Positions 52,721 through 60,321 of a stretch of DNA of 64,000 bases are shown here, piece after piece. Origin of the DNA: Breoghania sp037026715 (GTDB lineage Bacteria > Pseudomonadota > Alphaproteobacteria > Rhizobiales > Stappiaceae); NCBI RefSeq assembly GCF_037026715.1, contig NZ_JBANCG010000003.1, positions 124,001 through 188,000 on the forward strand. The letters run 5' to 3'. The position numbers were made by a program, and so were the translations under genes. Within the stretch, counting starts at the first letter, position 1, and every line of letters starts with the position of its first letter. The notes under the pieces are model-generated. The model saw nothing but the letters and a program-made list of their open reading frames with translations, had not been told where the DNA came from and did not search any database.

Positions 52721-54325
52721 CTATTCAGCCGCTTTCCGGGCCTTTCCCTCCCGGTGGCGCCGCATCCAGGCGTCCAGGTCCGCGATTTCGTCCGCGCTCA
52801 TGCGCAAGCCCAGCTTCGAACGGCGCCAGACGACGTCCCCGGCGGTTCGGGCGAATTCGCGTTCCATCAGCCACATGACCTCCCTTTGCGTCAGCGTGGC
52901 TGCGAACGATTGCCCCAGATCGGCGTAAGCCCTTGCATCTCCTAACATGTCGAAGGCGTCCGTGCCGTATGCTCGCACAAGGCGGCGGACATGGAAACCA
53001 TCCAGAAACGGGTAGCTTTCGGCAAGTCGATGTTCCAGAGCGGCGACGCCGTCCACCGGAAAATCGCCGCCCGGAAGCGCCGCGCCCGCCGTCCAGGCCG
53101 GACCGAGACCGGCGAACCACGGCGCGATCTTCTCAAGCGCGCTTTCAGCCAGCCGCCGGTAGGTGGTGATCTTGCCGCCGAAGACGTTGAGGATCGGCGC
53201 GCCGCCTTGCGCGTCCACCTTCAGCGTGTAGTCGCGCGTCGCCGCGGTGGCGGAGCTGGCGCCGTCGTCATAGAGCGGGCGCACGCCCGAATAGGTCCAC
53301 ACGATGTCGTCGCGGGTGATCGGTTGCGCGAAATAGGAGGAGGCGAAGTCGCACAGATACTGCTGCTCCTCCACCGTGCATTCCGGCTTCACCGACGGGT
53401 CCGGGTGGTCCGCATCCGTTGTGCCGATCAGGGTGAAATCGGTCTCGTAGGGAATGGCGAAAATGATGCGCCCGTCGGTGCCCTGCAGGAAGTAGCACTT
53501 GTCGTGATCGTAGAGCCGGCGGGTGACGATGTGGCTGCCACGCACCAGCCGCACGTTCTCCCGCGTCTCCAGATGCACCTTCGAATGCAGGATGTCGCCG
53601 ACCCAGGGGCCGGCGGCGTTGATCAGGCAGCGGGCGCGCAGGGTCGCGCGGGCGCCGGTCTCCGTATCCTCAAGCGTGATCCGCCATTCCTCGGCCCGGC
53701 GCTCGGTGGCGACGACCCTCGTGCCGACCATGATCTCGGCGCCGCGCTCCGCCGCATCGCGGGCGTTGAGCACGACGAGGCGGGAATCCTCCACCCAGCA
53801 GTCGGAATATTCGAACGCTTTCGAAAAACGTGGCTGCAGCGGCGCGCCTTCCGGGCTCGTGCGCAGATCGAGCGTCGCGGTCGGCGGCAGGATCTTGCGG
53901 CCGCCCAGGTGATCGTAGAGCCACAGGCCAAAGCGGATCATCCAGGCCGGCCGGCGGCCCTTCAGCCACGGCATGGCCAGATGCAGCAGCCGGGCGGCCG
54001 GCGTGTCGGTGTCGAAGCGCATGTCGGAGCCGTAGGGCAGCACGAAGCGCATCGGCCAGCTGATGTGCGGCATGGCGGTGAGCAGCGTCTCCCGCTCGAT
54101 CAGCGCCTCGCGCACCAGCCGCAGTTCGAAATATTCCAGATAGCGCAGCCCGCCGTGAAAGAGCTTGGTGGAGGCGGACGAGGTCGCGGAGGCGAGGTCG
54201 TGCATCTCGGCGAGCGCGACGGAAAGCCCGCGACCGGCCGCATCGCGCGCGATGCCGCATCCATTGATGCCGCCACCAATGATCATCAGATCGTAGAGAG
54301 GGCCTGTTTCGGCACCTTGCGACAC
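52721..54325 (-). CDS. glpD: aerobic glycerol-3-phosphate dehydrogenase
   Basis: A 534-residue FAD enzyme. The dinucleotide motif DLMIIGGGINGCGIARDAAGRG (landmark IGGGINGCGIARD) is near residue 15, followed by STKLFHGGLRYLE, the INAAGPWVGD segment and a C-terminal helical domain with RRSKLGL. It oxidises glycerol-3-phosphate to dihydroxyacetone phosphate at the inner membrane and passes electrons to quinone, completing glycerol use after uptake. A GTG at 54325 with CAGGGAAA upstream gives the expected lead-in; the open frame runs to an ATG at 54451, which would add 42 residues with no homology. No glpK is in the window. Confidence 0.92.
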   Translation of the reverse strand: MSQGAETGPLYDLMIIGGGINGCGIARDAAGRGLSVALAEMHDLASATSSASTKLFHGGLRYLEYFELRLVREALIERETLLTAMPHISWPMRFVLPYGSDMRFDTDTPAARLLHLAMPWLKGRRPAWMIRFGLWLYDHLGGRKILPPTATLDLRTSPEGAPLQPRFSKAFEYSDCWVEDSRLVVLNARDAAERGAEIMVGTRVVATERRAEEWRITLEDTETGARATLRARCLINAAGPWVGDILHSKVHLETRENVRLVRGSHIVTRRLYDHDKCYFLQGTDGRIIFAIPYETDFTLIGTTDADHPDPSVKPECTVEEQQYLCDFASSYFAQPITRDDIVWTYSGVRPLYDDGASSATAATRDYTLKVDAQGGAPILNVFGGKITTYRRLAESALEKIAPWFAGLGPAWTAGAALPGGDFPVDGVAALEHRLAESYPFLDGFHVRRLVRAYGTDAFDMLGDARAYADLGQSFAATLTQREVMWLMEREFARTAGDVVWRRSKLGLRMSADEIADLDAWMRRHREGKARKAAE

Positions 54326-54383
54326 GGCGAGCGTTTCCCTGATTTTTGCGAACTGAGGTTCGTTATTGAGGCTGACGTTACGA

Positions 54384-54430
54384 AAAAACAACATAAATGA
54401 ATAGAGGTGATTTTCGGAAATGTTGTTTTT
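54384..54430. promoter_or_regulatory. 11-bp inverted repeat with GlpR-like box before glpD
   Basis: AAAAACAACAT (54384-54394) and ATGTTGTTTTT (54420-54430) are perfectly complementary. The enclosed ATTTTCGGAAAT matches the box before glpR. Probable operator region for the DeoR-type GlpR. Confidence 0.5.
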
Positions 54431-54471
54431 GGGGCTCGGAACGAACGTCATTCCACGCGGTCATCTCTCGT

Positions 54472-54566
54472 CCGTCATCCCCCGGCGCAGTCCGGGGGAT
54501 CCAGCACCTTCATTGACCCGCCGTTGCCGGTAGTGGATTGCCCGGACGAAGCCGGGCAATGACGGC
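54472..54566. repeat. palindromic repeat family B, copy B1
   Basis: Two hairpins: CCCCCGGCGCAGTCCGGGGG and TTGCCCGGACGAAGCCGGGCAA, 45 bp apart, bounded by CGTCAT and ATGACGG. Near-identical to the copy at 63819-63910, in the same orientation. Confidence 0.8.
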
Positions 54567-54645
54567 GGAGGGAGCGCGGCCAGAGGTGCGCATATGCGAA
54601 AACGACCGCCTCCGCTCAAATACTGCCCACGGCCACAATTCGCGC

Positions 54646-54657
54646 ATTTTCGAAAAT
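54646..54657. promoter_or_regulatory. palindromic box ATTTTCGAAAAT before glpR
   Basis: A 12-bp palindrome flanked by GCGC on both sides (GCGC at 54642 and 54661), 54 bp before the glpR ATG. Candidate autoregulatory site. Confidence 0.5.
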
Positions 54658-54711
54658 TTGCGCTCATGCCGCGATCGGGCTAAGCAGGGCGACCGATGCG
54701 AGGAGGCCCGC

Positions 54712-55479
54712 ATGTCGATCAGTTTCCGGCAGAACGAGATCCTGGAGATCGCCCGGCGCGAGGGGCGGGTGACGGTGGAAGGGCTGGCGGATCATTTCGC
54801 CGTCACCCAGCAGACCATCCGCCGCGATCTCGGCGAGCTTGCCGATACCGGCCGGCTGGAGCGGGTGCATGGCGGCGCGATGCTGCCGTCCGGCACCACC
54901 AATATCGGCTACGAGGACCGGCGCGGCCTCTTCGAGCGCGAAAAGGCGCGCATCGCGGCGGTGTGCGCGGAGGAAATTCCCGAGGACGTGTCCGTCTTCC
55001 TCAACATCGGCACCAGCACGGAGGCCGTGGCGCGCCGTCTCGTGCACCACCGCAACCTGCTGGTGGTCACCAACAACATCAACGTCGCCAACATTCTGGC
55101 GGTCAATCCCGACTGCCAGGTGATCGTCACCGGCGGCACGCTCCGGCGCTCCGACGGCGGACTTATCGGCGATCTCGCCACCCAGACCATCCTGCAGTTC
55201 AAGTTCGATCTCGCGGTGGTCGGCTGCTCGGCGATCGATCTCGACGGCGACATGCTCGATTTCGACATTCAGGAGGTGAACGTCTCGCGCTCGATCATCC
55301 GGCAGGCGCGCAAGACCTTCCTCGTCGCCGATCATTCAAAGTTCCAGCGCACCGCGCCCGGCCGCATCGCCTCGCTTGCCGAGATCGACGCCTTCTTCAC
55401 CGACCGCCCGATCGCGGAGACTTTGAGCGCGCGCTGCGCCGACTGGGGCACGCGGGTGGTGGTGGCGGAAGCGGAGTGA
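54712..55479 (+). CDS. glpR: DeoR-family glycerol repressor
   Basis: A 255-residue DeoR-type repressor. The helix-turn-helix (RQNEILEIARREGRVTVE with ADHFAVTQQTIRRDLGEL) and the VHGGAML junction are typical, followed by the sugar-phosphate sensor domain (NIGTSTEAVAR, VTNNINVANIL, VTGGTLRRSDGG). It is divergent from glpD and the transporter genes and very likely represses them until glycerol-3-phosphate accumulates. The ATG follows GAGGAGG. The frame is open upstream, but this is the family start. Confidence 0.92.
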   Translation: MSISFRQNEILEIARREGRVTVEGLADHFAVTQQTIRRDLGELADTGRLERVHGGAMLPSGTTNIGYEDRRGLFEREKARIAAVCAEEIPEDVSVFLNIGTSTEAVARRLVHHRNLLVVTNNINVANILAVNPDCQVIVTGGTLRRSDGGLIGDLATQTILQFKFDLAVVGCSAIDLDGDMLDFDIQEVNVSRSIIRQARKTFLVADHSKFQRTAPGRIASLAEIDAFFTDRPIAETLSARCADWGTRVVVAEAE

Positions 55480-55521
55480 GGCGGGCGGAGAGGGGGAAAG
55501 TGGAGAGCGAAGAACAAGCGG

Positions 55522-55560
55522 CCCACCCTTCGAGACGGCCTTGTCAGGCCTCCTCAAAGT
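55522..55560. repeat. palindromic repeat family D, copy D3
   Basis: CCCACCCTTCGAGACGGCC followed by GGCCTCCTC, matching the copy at 58984 with minor changes. Confidence 0.65.
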
Positions 55561-55601
55561 CTGGCGTGTAAGCGGTCCCGGGTTACGTGCACCTGAACTA
55601 T

Positions 55602-55745
55602 CCCCGTCATTGCCGGCTCCGACCGGCAATCCATGCCGTGATGTGTCGGCACGGTGTATTGGCGAATTCTACTGCTATTCCAACCTTTTCCCGCGTGGAT
55701 GTTTCACGGCATGGATCCCGGCTCGGAGGCCGGGATGACGGGGGG
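55602..55745. repeat. palindromic repeat family E
   Basis: Outer arms CCCGTCATTGCCGG... and ...CCGGGATGACGGGGG, inner arms CATGCCGTG and CACGGCATG, so the 144 bp can fold on itself. The middle is AT-rich. Confidence 0.7.
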
Positions 55746-55862
55746 AGAAATAGAGATACATAACCGGCTACCATTTTCGGGGCAGCCTCTCAGGATGACG
55801 TTTTCGTGTTGCTCATGGCCCGTAGCTTGTTGCCTGTTCTCCAAAAAAACAGCAACGCGAAA

Positions 55863-55905
55863 ACCTCATCCTGAGGAGGTCGCAAAGCGACCGTCTCGAA
55901 TGATA
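55863..55905. repeat. palindromic repeat family D, copy D4
   Basis: ACCTCATCCTGAGGAGGTCG then CGACCGTCTCGAATGATAGG; inverted relative to D3. Confidence 0.65.
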
Positions 55906-55955
55906 GGCCACAGGCACCCTGCACGCGCCCTATAGGCATCCCACGCGCCTCGCTC

Positions 55956-56864
55956 TCACGGCAGGTGAAACCGGATCGCTTTGGGCTCCATGCTCAGCCG
56001 GACGCGCCGTGCCTCAAGCCTCTCGCCGTCGAGGCTGACCGGCACGGGCTCGTCCGTTTCGATCTCGAAGCGTTCGGCGCGGGCGCGGATGACGCTGTCG
56101 GGTTCCAGTCCCACCGCCATCGGCAGCGACGAGATGAGCCCGGCGAGAACGTCGCCGTCGGGGGCCTCGATGATGGTCACGTCGAGCGCGCCGTCGTCGA
56201 GGAGGGCGAGCGGGCAGAGCTCCACGCCACCGCCGGCGCGCCGGCCGTTGCCCGCCGCAAGGGCTGCGAAACTGCCGGTCCATGAGAAATCCGGTCCCGT
56301 CACCCGGCCCCGCCACGGCGTCACCTCGCCGATGCGGCCGAGCGCGGAAAGAAGGTAGGCTGCACCGCCCAGCCGTTCCTTCAGCTGCGGGTCGGCCTCG
56401 GAAGTGACGCGCGGGCCGAAGCCGGCGGTCAGCATGTTGACGAACCAGCGCGGAGCGTCGCCGTCGATGTCGACGAGACCGACGTCGATGGCGCGCGCCG
56501 TGGTGCCGATCGCCACCTCCAGCGCGCCCAGCGGATCAAGCGGAATGCCGGCGTTGCGGGCAAAGTCGTTGGCGGTGCCGAGCGGCAGCAGCGCGAAGGA
56601 GCAGGGGGGCTTGCTGTCCGCCTCCAGCGCGCCGCGCACCACCGCGTTCAGCGTGCCGTCGCCGCCTCCGGCGATGATCGTGTCGCCCTCCACGCAGTCG
56701 CGAACCGTTTCGCCTGCAAAGCGTTCGGCGTCGCCCGGGCCCTCGGTCATCTTCACGTCGAGCCGGTGGCCGGCGTCGCGCACGGCGGCGATCGCGTCCC
56801 GCACGCGCGCGTTCCCGGACGCCTTGCCGTTGAGGATGAGGGTAAGACGTCCAGGTTCTGACAT
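55956..56864 (-). CDS. diacylglycerol/lipid kinase, YegS type
   Basis: A 302-residue lipid kinase of the DAGK catalytic family. It starts LTLILNGKASGNARV, has the nucleotide-binding IIAGGGDGTLNAVV, then LLPLGTANDFARN, and a C-terminal beta-sandwich with DGALDVTII and VSLDGER. It phosphorylates a diacylglycerol-like lipid or a related substrate; YegS itself uses phosphatidylglycerol, so the lipid cannot be fixed. Divergent from the phosphotransferase/SDR pair. Confidence 0.88.
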   Translation of the reverse strand: MSEPGRLTLILNGKASGNARVRDAIAAVRDAGHRLDVKMTEGPGDAERFAGETVRDCVEGDTIIAGGGDGTLNAVVRGALEADSKPPCSFALLPLGTANDFARNAGIPLDPLGALEVAIGTTARAIDVGLVDIDGDAPRWFVNMLTAGFGPRVTSEADPQLKERLGGAAYLLSALGRIGEVTPWRGRVTGPDFSWTGSFAALAAGNGRRAGGGVELCPLALLDDGALDVTIIEAPDGDVLAGLISSLPMAVGLEPDSVIRARAERFEIETDEPVPVSLDGERLEARRVRLSMEPKAIRFHLP

Positions 56865-57063
56865 GTGCGGTCCGGTTTCCTTGTCGAAGGGGCAGGCCTT
56901 TTTGAAAACGCCCTTGGCGGAAAAGCGGTTCCCGCCCTACTGTGACCGATGGTCGGCGCAGGGCAAGACGAAAGTCGCTCAGGTCGCGCGGCCCGGTCCG
57001 CGAGTGCCTTGGGAGGGGCGCTCGCGCGGCGAGGGACCTTGAGGACGGATCTTGGGAGGATCA

Positions 57064-58143
57064 ATGACAGATGCCCTGGAAAGGGGAGCGGAAACGCTCG
57101 CCCCCGAAGCGCATGGCCCAGAAGCGCTCGACCTTGAACGGCTACGATCTTGGCTGGAGGCCCATGTCGCGGGTTTTCGCGGGCCCGTACGAGCGGAGAA
57201 GTTCGCCGGCGGCCAGTCGAACCCGACCTACCGGCTCGATGCGGAGAGCGGCACCTATGTCCTGCGCCGCAAGCCGGCCGGCACGCTTTTGAAATCCGCC
57301 CATGCGGTCGATCGCGAATACAGGGTGATGCGGGCGCTCGAAGGCACCGACGTTCCCGTCGCCGCGCCGCTCGCCCTTTGCGAGGACGAGAGCGTCATCG
57401 GTTCGATGTTCTATGTCATGTCCTTCCGAAAGGGCCGCGTCTTCTGGGATCCGGCGCTGCCCGAACTGTCGCCCGAGGAGCGCGGCGCGGTCTATGACGA
57501 AATGAATCGCGTGCTGGCCGCACTTCATTCGCTCGACCCGCAAGCGCTGGGGCTTGGCGATTTCGGAAAGCCCGGAAGCTACTTCGCCCGCCAGGTCTCG
57601 CGCTGGTCGCGCCAGTATCGCGACAGCGAGACCGAAACGCTCGCCGACATGGACGCGCTGATCGCCTGGGTGGAGGAAAACGTGCCGGAGGATGACGGCC
57701 GGGTCGCCCTCGTCCACGGCGACTACCGCATCGACAACCTGATCTTCGCCCCCGATGCGCCGCGCGTCATCGCGCTGGTGGACTGGGAACTGGCGACGCT
57801 CGGCCATCCCCATTCCGATCTCGCCTACCAGTGCATGCAATGGCGGCTGCCGCACGAGGGGGGCTTGCGCGGTCTTGCCGGGCTCGACCGCGCAGCCCTC
57901 GGCATTCCGGGCGAGGAGGCCTATGTGGCGCGTTATTGCGAACGGCGCGGGCTTTCGGGCATCGACCACTGGACCTTCTGTCTCGCCTTCTCCTTCTTCC
58001 GCATCGCCGCCATCTTGCAGGGGGTGAAGAAGCGCGCACTTGATGGCACCGGCTCCAATCCCGAGCAGGGGCTGAAAATGGGCCCGCTCATTCCGGTCAT
58101 TGCGCGCACCGCGCTCGATCTCATCGCCGACGATGGACGCTGA
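57064..58143 (+). CDS. APH-family phosphotransferase, ACAD10/11 N-domain type
   Basis: A 359-residue protein kinase-like phosphotransferase. Landmarks are EKFAGGQSNPTYRL (nucleotide loop), YVLRRKPAG with the Lys, LVHGDYRIDNLIF with the catalytic Asp and Asn, and ALVDWELATLGHPHSDLAY with the metal Asp. Proteins like this occur fused to, or next to, acyl-CoA dehydrogenases of the ACAD10/11 type and are thought to phosphorylate 4-hydroxyacyl-CoA during its breakdown. Here no dehydrogenase gene is adjacent; instead an SDR follows after 12 bp. The ATG at 57064 has GGGAGG six bases upstream. Confidence 0.85.
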   Translation: MTDALERGAETLAPEAHGPEALDLERLRSWLEAHVAGFRGPVRAEKFAGGQSNPTYRLDAESGTYVLRRKPAGTLLKSAHAVDREYRVMRALEGTDVPVAAPLALCEDESVIGSMFYVMSFRKGRVFWDPALPELSPEERGAVYDEMNRVLAALHSLDPQALGLGDFGKPGSYFARQVSRWSRQYRDSETETLADMDALIAWVEENVPEDDGRVALVHGDYRIDNLIFAPDAPRVIALVDWELATLGHPHSDLAYQCMQWRLPHEGGLRGLAGLDRAALGIPGEEAYVARYCERRGLSGIDHWTFCLAFSFFRIAAILQGVKKRALDGTGSNPEQGLKMGPLIPVIARTALDLIADDGR

Positions 58144-58155
58144 GGGGGCACGCTG

Positions 58156-58923
58156 ATGGGGGGAGACAACAAGGTCGTGCTGCTGACCGGTGCGGCGGGC
58201 GGCATCGGCCGGGCGGCGGCACTGAAATTCGCCGCGCAGGGCGCAGCCCTCGCGCTCACCGACATCGACGATGCCGGGCTTGAGGAAACCGCCCGACTTG
58301 CGGGCGAGGCGGGCGCCGAGGTCTGGACGCATCGTTGCGACATCACGGCGGAGGCCGATGTCGCGGCCCTCGTCTCCGGGGCGGTTTCGCGCTTCGGCCG
58401 GCTCGATATCGCCGTCAACAATGCCGGTCTCGCCCACAGACCGGCACGCATCACCGATCTCGATCTCGACACCTTCCAGCGCATGCTCGCGGTCAACCTG
58501 ACCGGAACCTTCCTGTGCCTGAGGGCGGAGGCGGCCGTCATGCGTGCGCAAGGCTACGGCGCGATCCTCAACGTCGCCTCGCTCGCCGGGCTCGTCGGCG
58601 CGCCGCTTCTGGGGGCCTACGCGGCGGCCAAGCACGGGGTGGTCGGGCTCACGAAAACGGCGGCTGCCGAATGTGCGCGCTCGTCCGTAAGGGTCAACGC
58701 GCTCTGCCCATCCTTTGCCGACACGGGTATGGTCGCAGGGATTGCGGCCGGCATGCGCGGCGGCGAGCACGAGGCGATTTCCCGTCTGCTGACCGGCATT
58801 CCGATGGGGCGTCTGGCGAGCCCCGGCGAAGTGGCGGATGCCATCGTGTGGATCACCAGCGACGCCAACAGCTTCATGACCGGGCAGGCGGTCGCCATCG
58901 ACGGCGGCGCATCCGCGGTGTAG
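58156..58923 (+). CDS. short-chain dehydrogenase/reductase
   Basis: A 255-residue classical SDR: cofactor motif TGAAGGIG, acidic TDIDD after beta-2 (suggesting NAD rather than NADP), NNAG, catalytic Ser in VASLAG, YAAAK and the C-terminal WITSDANSFMTGQ with DGGASAV. It starts 12 bp after the phosphotransferase gene, so the two are one operon. A role in oxidising a hydroxyacyl compound alongside the kinase is inference. Confidence 0.88.
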   Translation: MGGDNKVVLLTGAAGGIGRAAALKFAAQGAALALTDIDDAGLEETARLAGEAGAEVWTHRCDITAEADVAALVSGAVSRFGRLDIAVNNAGLAHRPARITDLDLDTFQRMLAVNLTGTFLCLRAEAAVMRAQGYGAILNVASLAGLVGAPLLGAYAAAKHGVVGLTKTAAAECARSSVRVNALCPSFADTGMVAGIAAGMRGGEHEAISRLLTGIPMGRLASPGEVADAIVWITSDANSFMTGQAVAIDGGASAV

Positions 58924-59459
58924 GACGCGCCTTGGAATAGTTCATGCCTGAAGGTAAGCGTATCGCTTGTATTGGTGCTGCGGCCCATCCTTCGAGACGG
59001 CCCTTCAGGCCTCCTCAGGATGACGTTGAGTGTGTTGCTCTTTCGAGGGAACCCTCCACATACACAACGTCATCCTGAGGAGCCCGCGTGAGCGGGCGTC
59101 TCGAAGGATGGGCAGCTTGCTTGCGTCCAGCCATGAACCGCCCTGGAGCAACCTGCGGTCCGGTGGACGCGCGATGCGCCGGGCAGGCTTGGTGCGGAAC
59201 GCTTTACCGCTTCCGGCGTTGAGGGGACGAACAGATGCCGGCGTCCGGCCGGCCCTTTGTCCCCCCGCCGCCGCTTCGGGCCATCCGTTCCGGTTTCTTT
59301 TGTGAGGTCACGCTCTAGATTGTCGTTCGCGGATGCAGTATTGCGGTCCTGTCCTCGCTCCGCCGTGGCGCTCCGCTTGCCGGACCGCACGCCCCTGTGC
59401 CGGAACCGCTCGCATCTTGCGGCACCGGGTAGAACCAGACCGAGCTTCAGGCCATCCCC
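58924..59459. other. gap with a fold-back repeat pair
   Basis: No gene. An inverted pair of D-family repeats occupies 58984-59112 and could act as terminator of the SDR operon. The 59120-59459 part contains the promoter region of otsB; no clear -10/-35 was assigned. Confidence 0.6.
58984..59112. repeat. inverted pair of family D repeats
   Basis: D1 (58984-59025, CCCATCCTTCGAGACGGCC...TCAGGATGACG) and D2 (59068-59112, its near reverse complement) can pair over about 40 bp around a 42-bp loop. Confidence 0.75.
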
Positions 59460-60200
59460 ATGACACCACCGCCTCCCCTGACCGACCGTCATGCGCTGTT
59501 CCTCGATTTCGACGGAACGCTGGTCGATATCGCCGAAACGCCGGAGGGCATCCAGGTGCCCGAAGGCCTGCCGAAACTGCTCGAACGCGTCGCCGGACGC
59601 CTCGACGGCGCGCTGGCCGTCGTCTCCGGCCGGCCGCTCAGCGATATCGATGAACTGCTGAGCCCGCTCCGGCTTCCCTCCGCCGGGCTGCACGGGCTGG
59701 AACACCGCTCGGCCATCGGTGCCGCGGTGGAGCGCGTGCCGCCGCCGCCCGAACTCGACATCCTGCGCCGCCGCATCAATGAGGCCGGCATCATAGGCGA
59801 TGGCGTGCGGCTGGAGGACAAGGGCCCTGCACTCGCCATCCATTACCGCCGCGCGCCCGAACGCGGGGACGATCTCGCCGCCGCCCTGACGGCGGCCTGC
59901 GCCGATCTTGCCGGCCTCCACATGCTTCACGGCAAGATGGTGCTGGAAATCAAGGCGCAAGGCCACGACAAGGGCGTCGCCGTGACCTCCTTCCTGAACG
60001 CGCCGCCCTTTGCCGACCGCGTGCCGGTCTTTGTCGGCGACGACGTCACCGACGAAGACGGCTTCCGCGCGGCGATCGCGGCGGGCGGCTTCGGCATCAA
60101 GGTGGGGGCGGGCGAAACGGCGGCCGCGCACCGTCTGGCCGATGTCGCCGCCGTCCACCACTGGCTCGACGCCTTCGTCGCCGCTCCGGCCTGCGCTTGA
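59460..60200 (+). CDS. otsB: trehalose-6-phosphate phosphatase
   Basis: A 246-residue HAD-family phosphatase. Motif I FLDFDGTLVDIA (nucleophile Asp), motif II VVSGRPLSDI, the lid with GLHGLEHR, Lys in the KGVAV region and motif IV FVGDDVTDEDGF are all present. It removes phosphate from trehalose-6-phosphate, the second step of the OtsAB pathway. The OtsA gene lies beyond a GH15 gene on the same strand. Start ATG is weakly preceded; no better one exists. Confidence 0.92.
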   Translation: MTPPPPLTDRHALFLDFDGTLVDIAETPEGIQVPEGLPKLLERVAGRLDGALAVVSGRPLSDIDELLSPLRLPSAGLHGLEHRSAIGAAVERVPPPPELDILRRRINEAGIIGDGVRLEDKGPALAIHYRRAPERGDDLAAALTAACADLAGLHMLHGKMVLEIKAQGHDKGVAVTSFLNAPPFADRVPVFVGDDVTDEDGFRAAIAAGGFGIKVGAGETAAAHRLADVAAVHHWLDAFVAAPACA

Positions 60201-60321
60201 GGTCGCCGGGCCGGCGGCTCCCGTCCGGTCCTCCCGTTCTCCATCCGGCCTGAAGCTTGCAAGGGCCGGCAGACGGTTTCCGTCGAACCGTCCGACACGA
60301 TCCAGCACGAGGTGATATTCC

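Larger units (their letters stand above)
54326..54711. promoter_or_regulatory. divergent glpD/glpR promoter region
   Basis: A 386-bp gap with two near-identical boxes ATTTTCGGAAAT (54410-54421) and ATTTTCGAAAAT (54646-54657), an 11-bp inverted repeat, and a B-family repeat at 54472-54566 between the two promoters. Confidence 0.65.
55480..55955. other. repeat-filled gap between convergent glpR and the lipid kinase
   Basis: No gene. It consists almost wholly of palindromic elements: D3 (55522-55560), E (55602-55745) and D4 (55863-55905). D3 and D4 are inverted relative to each other. Confidence 0.7.
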
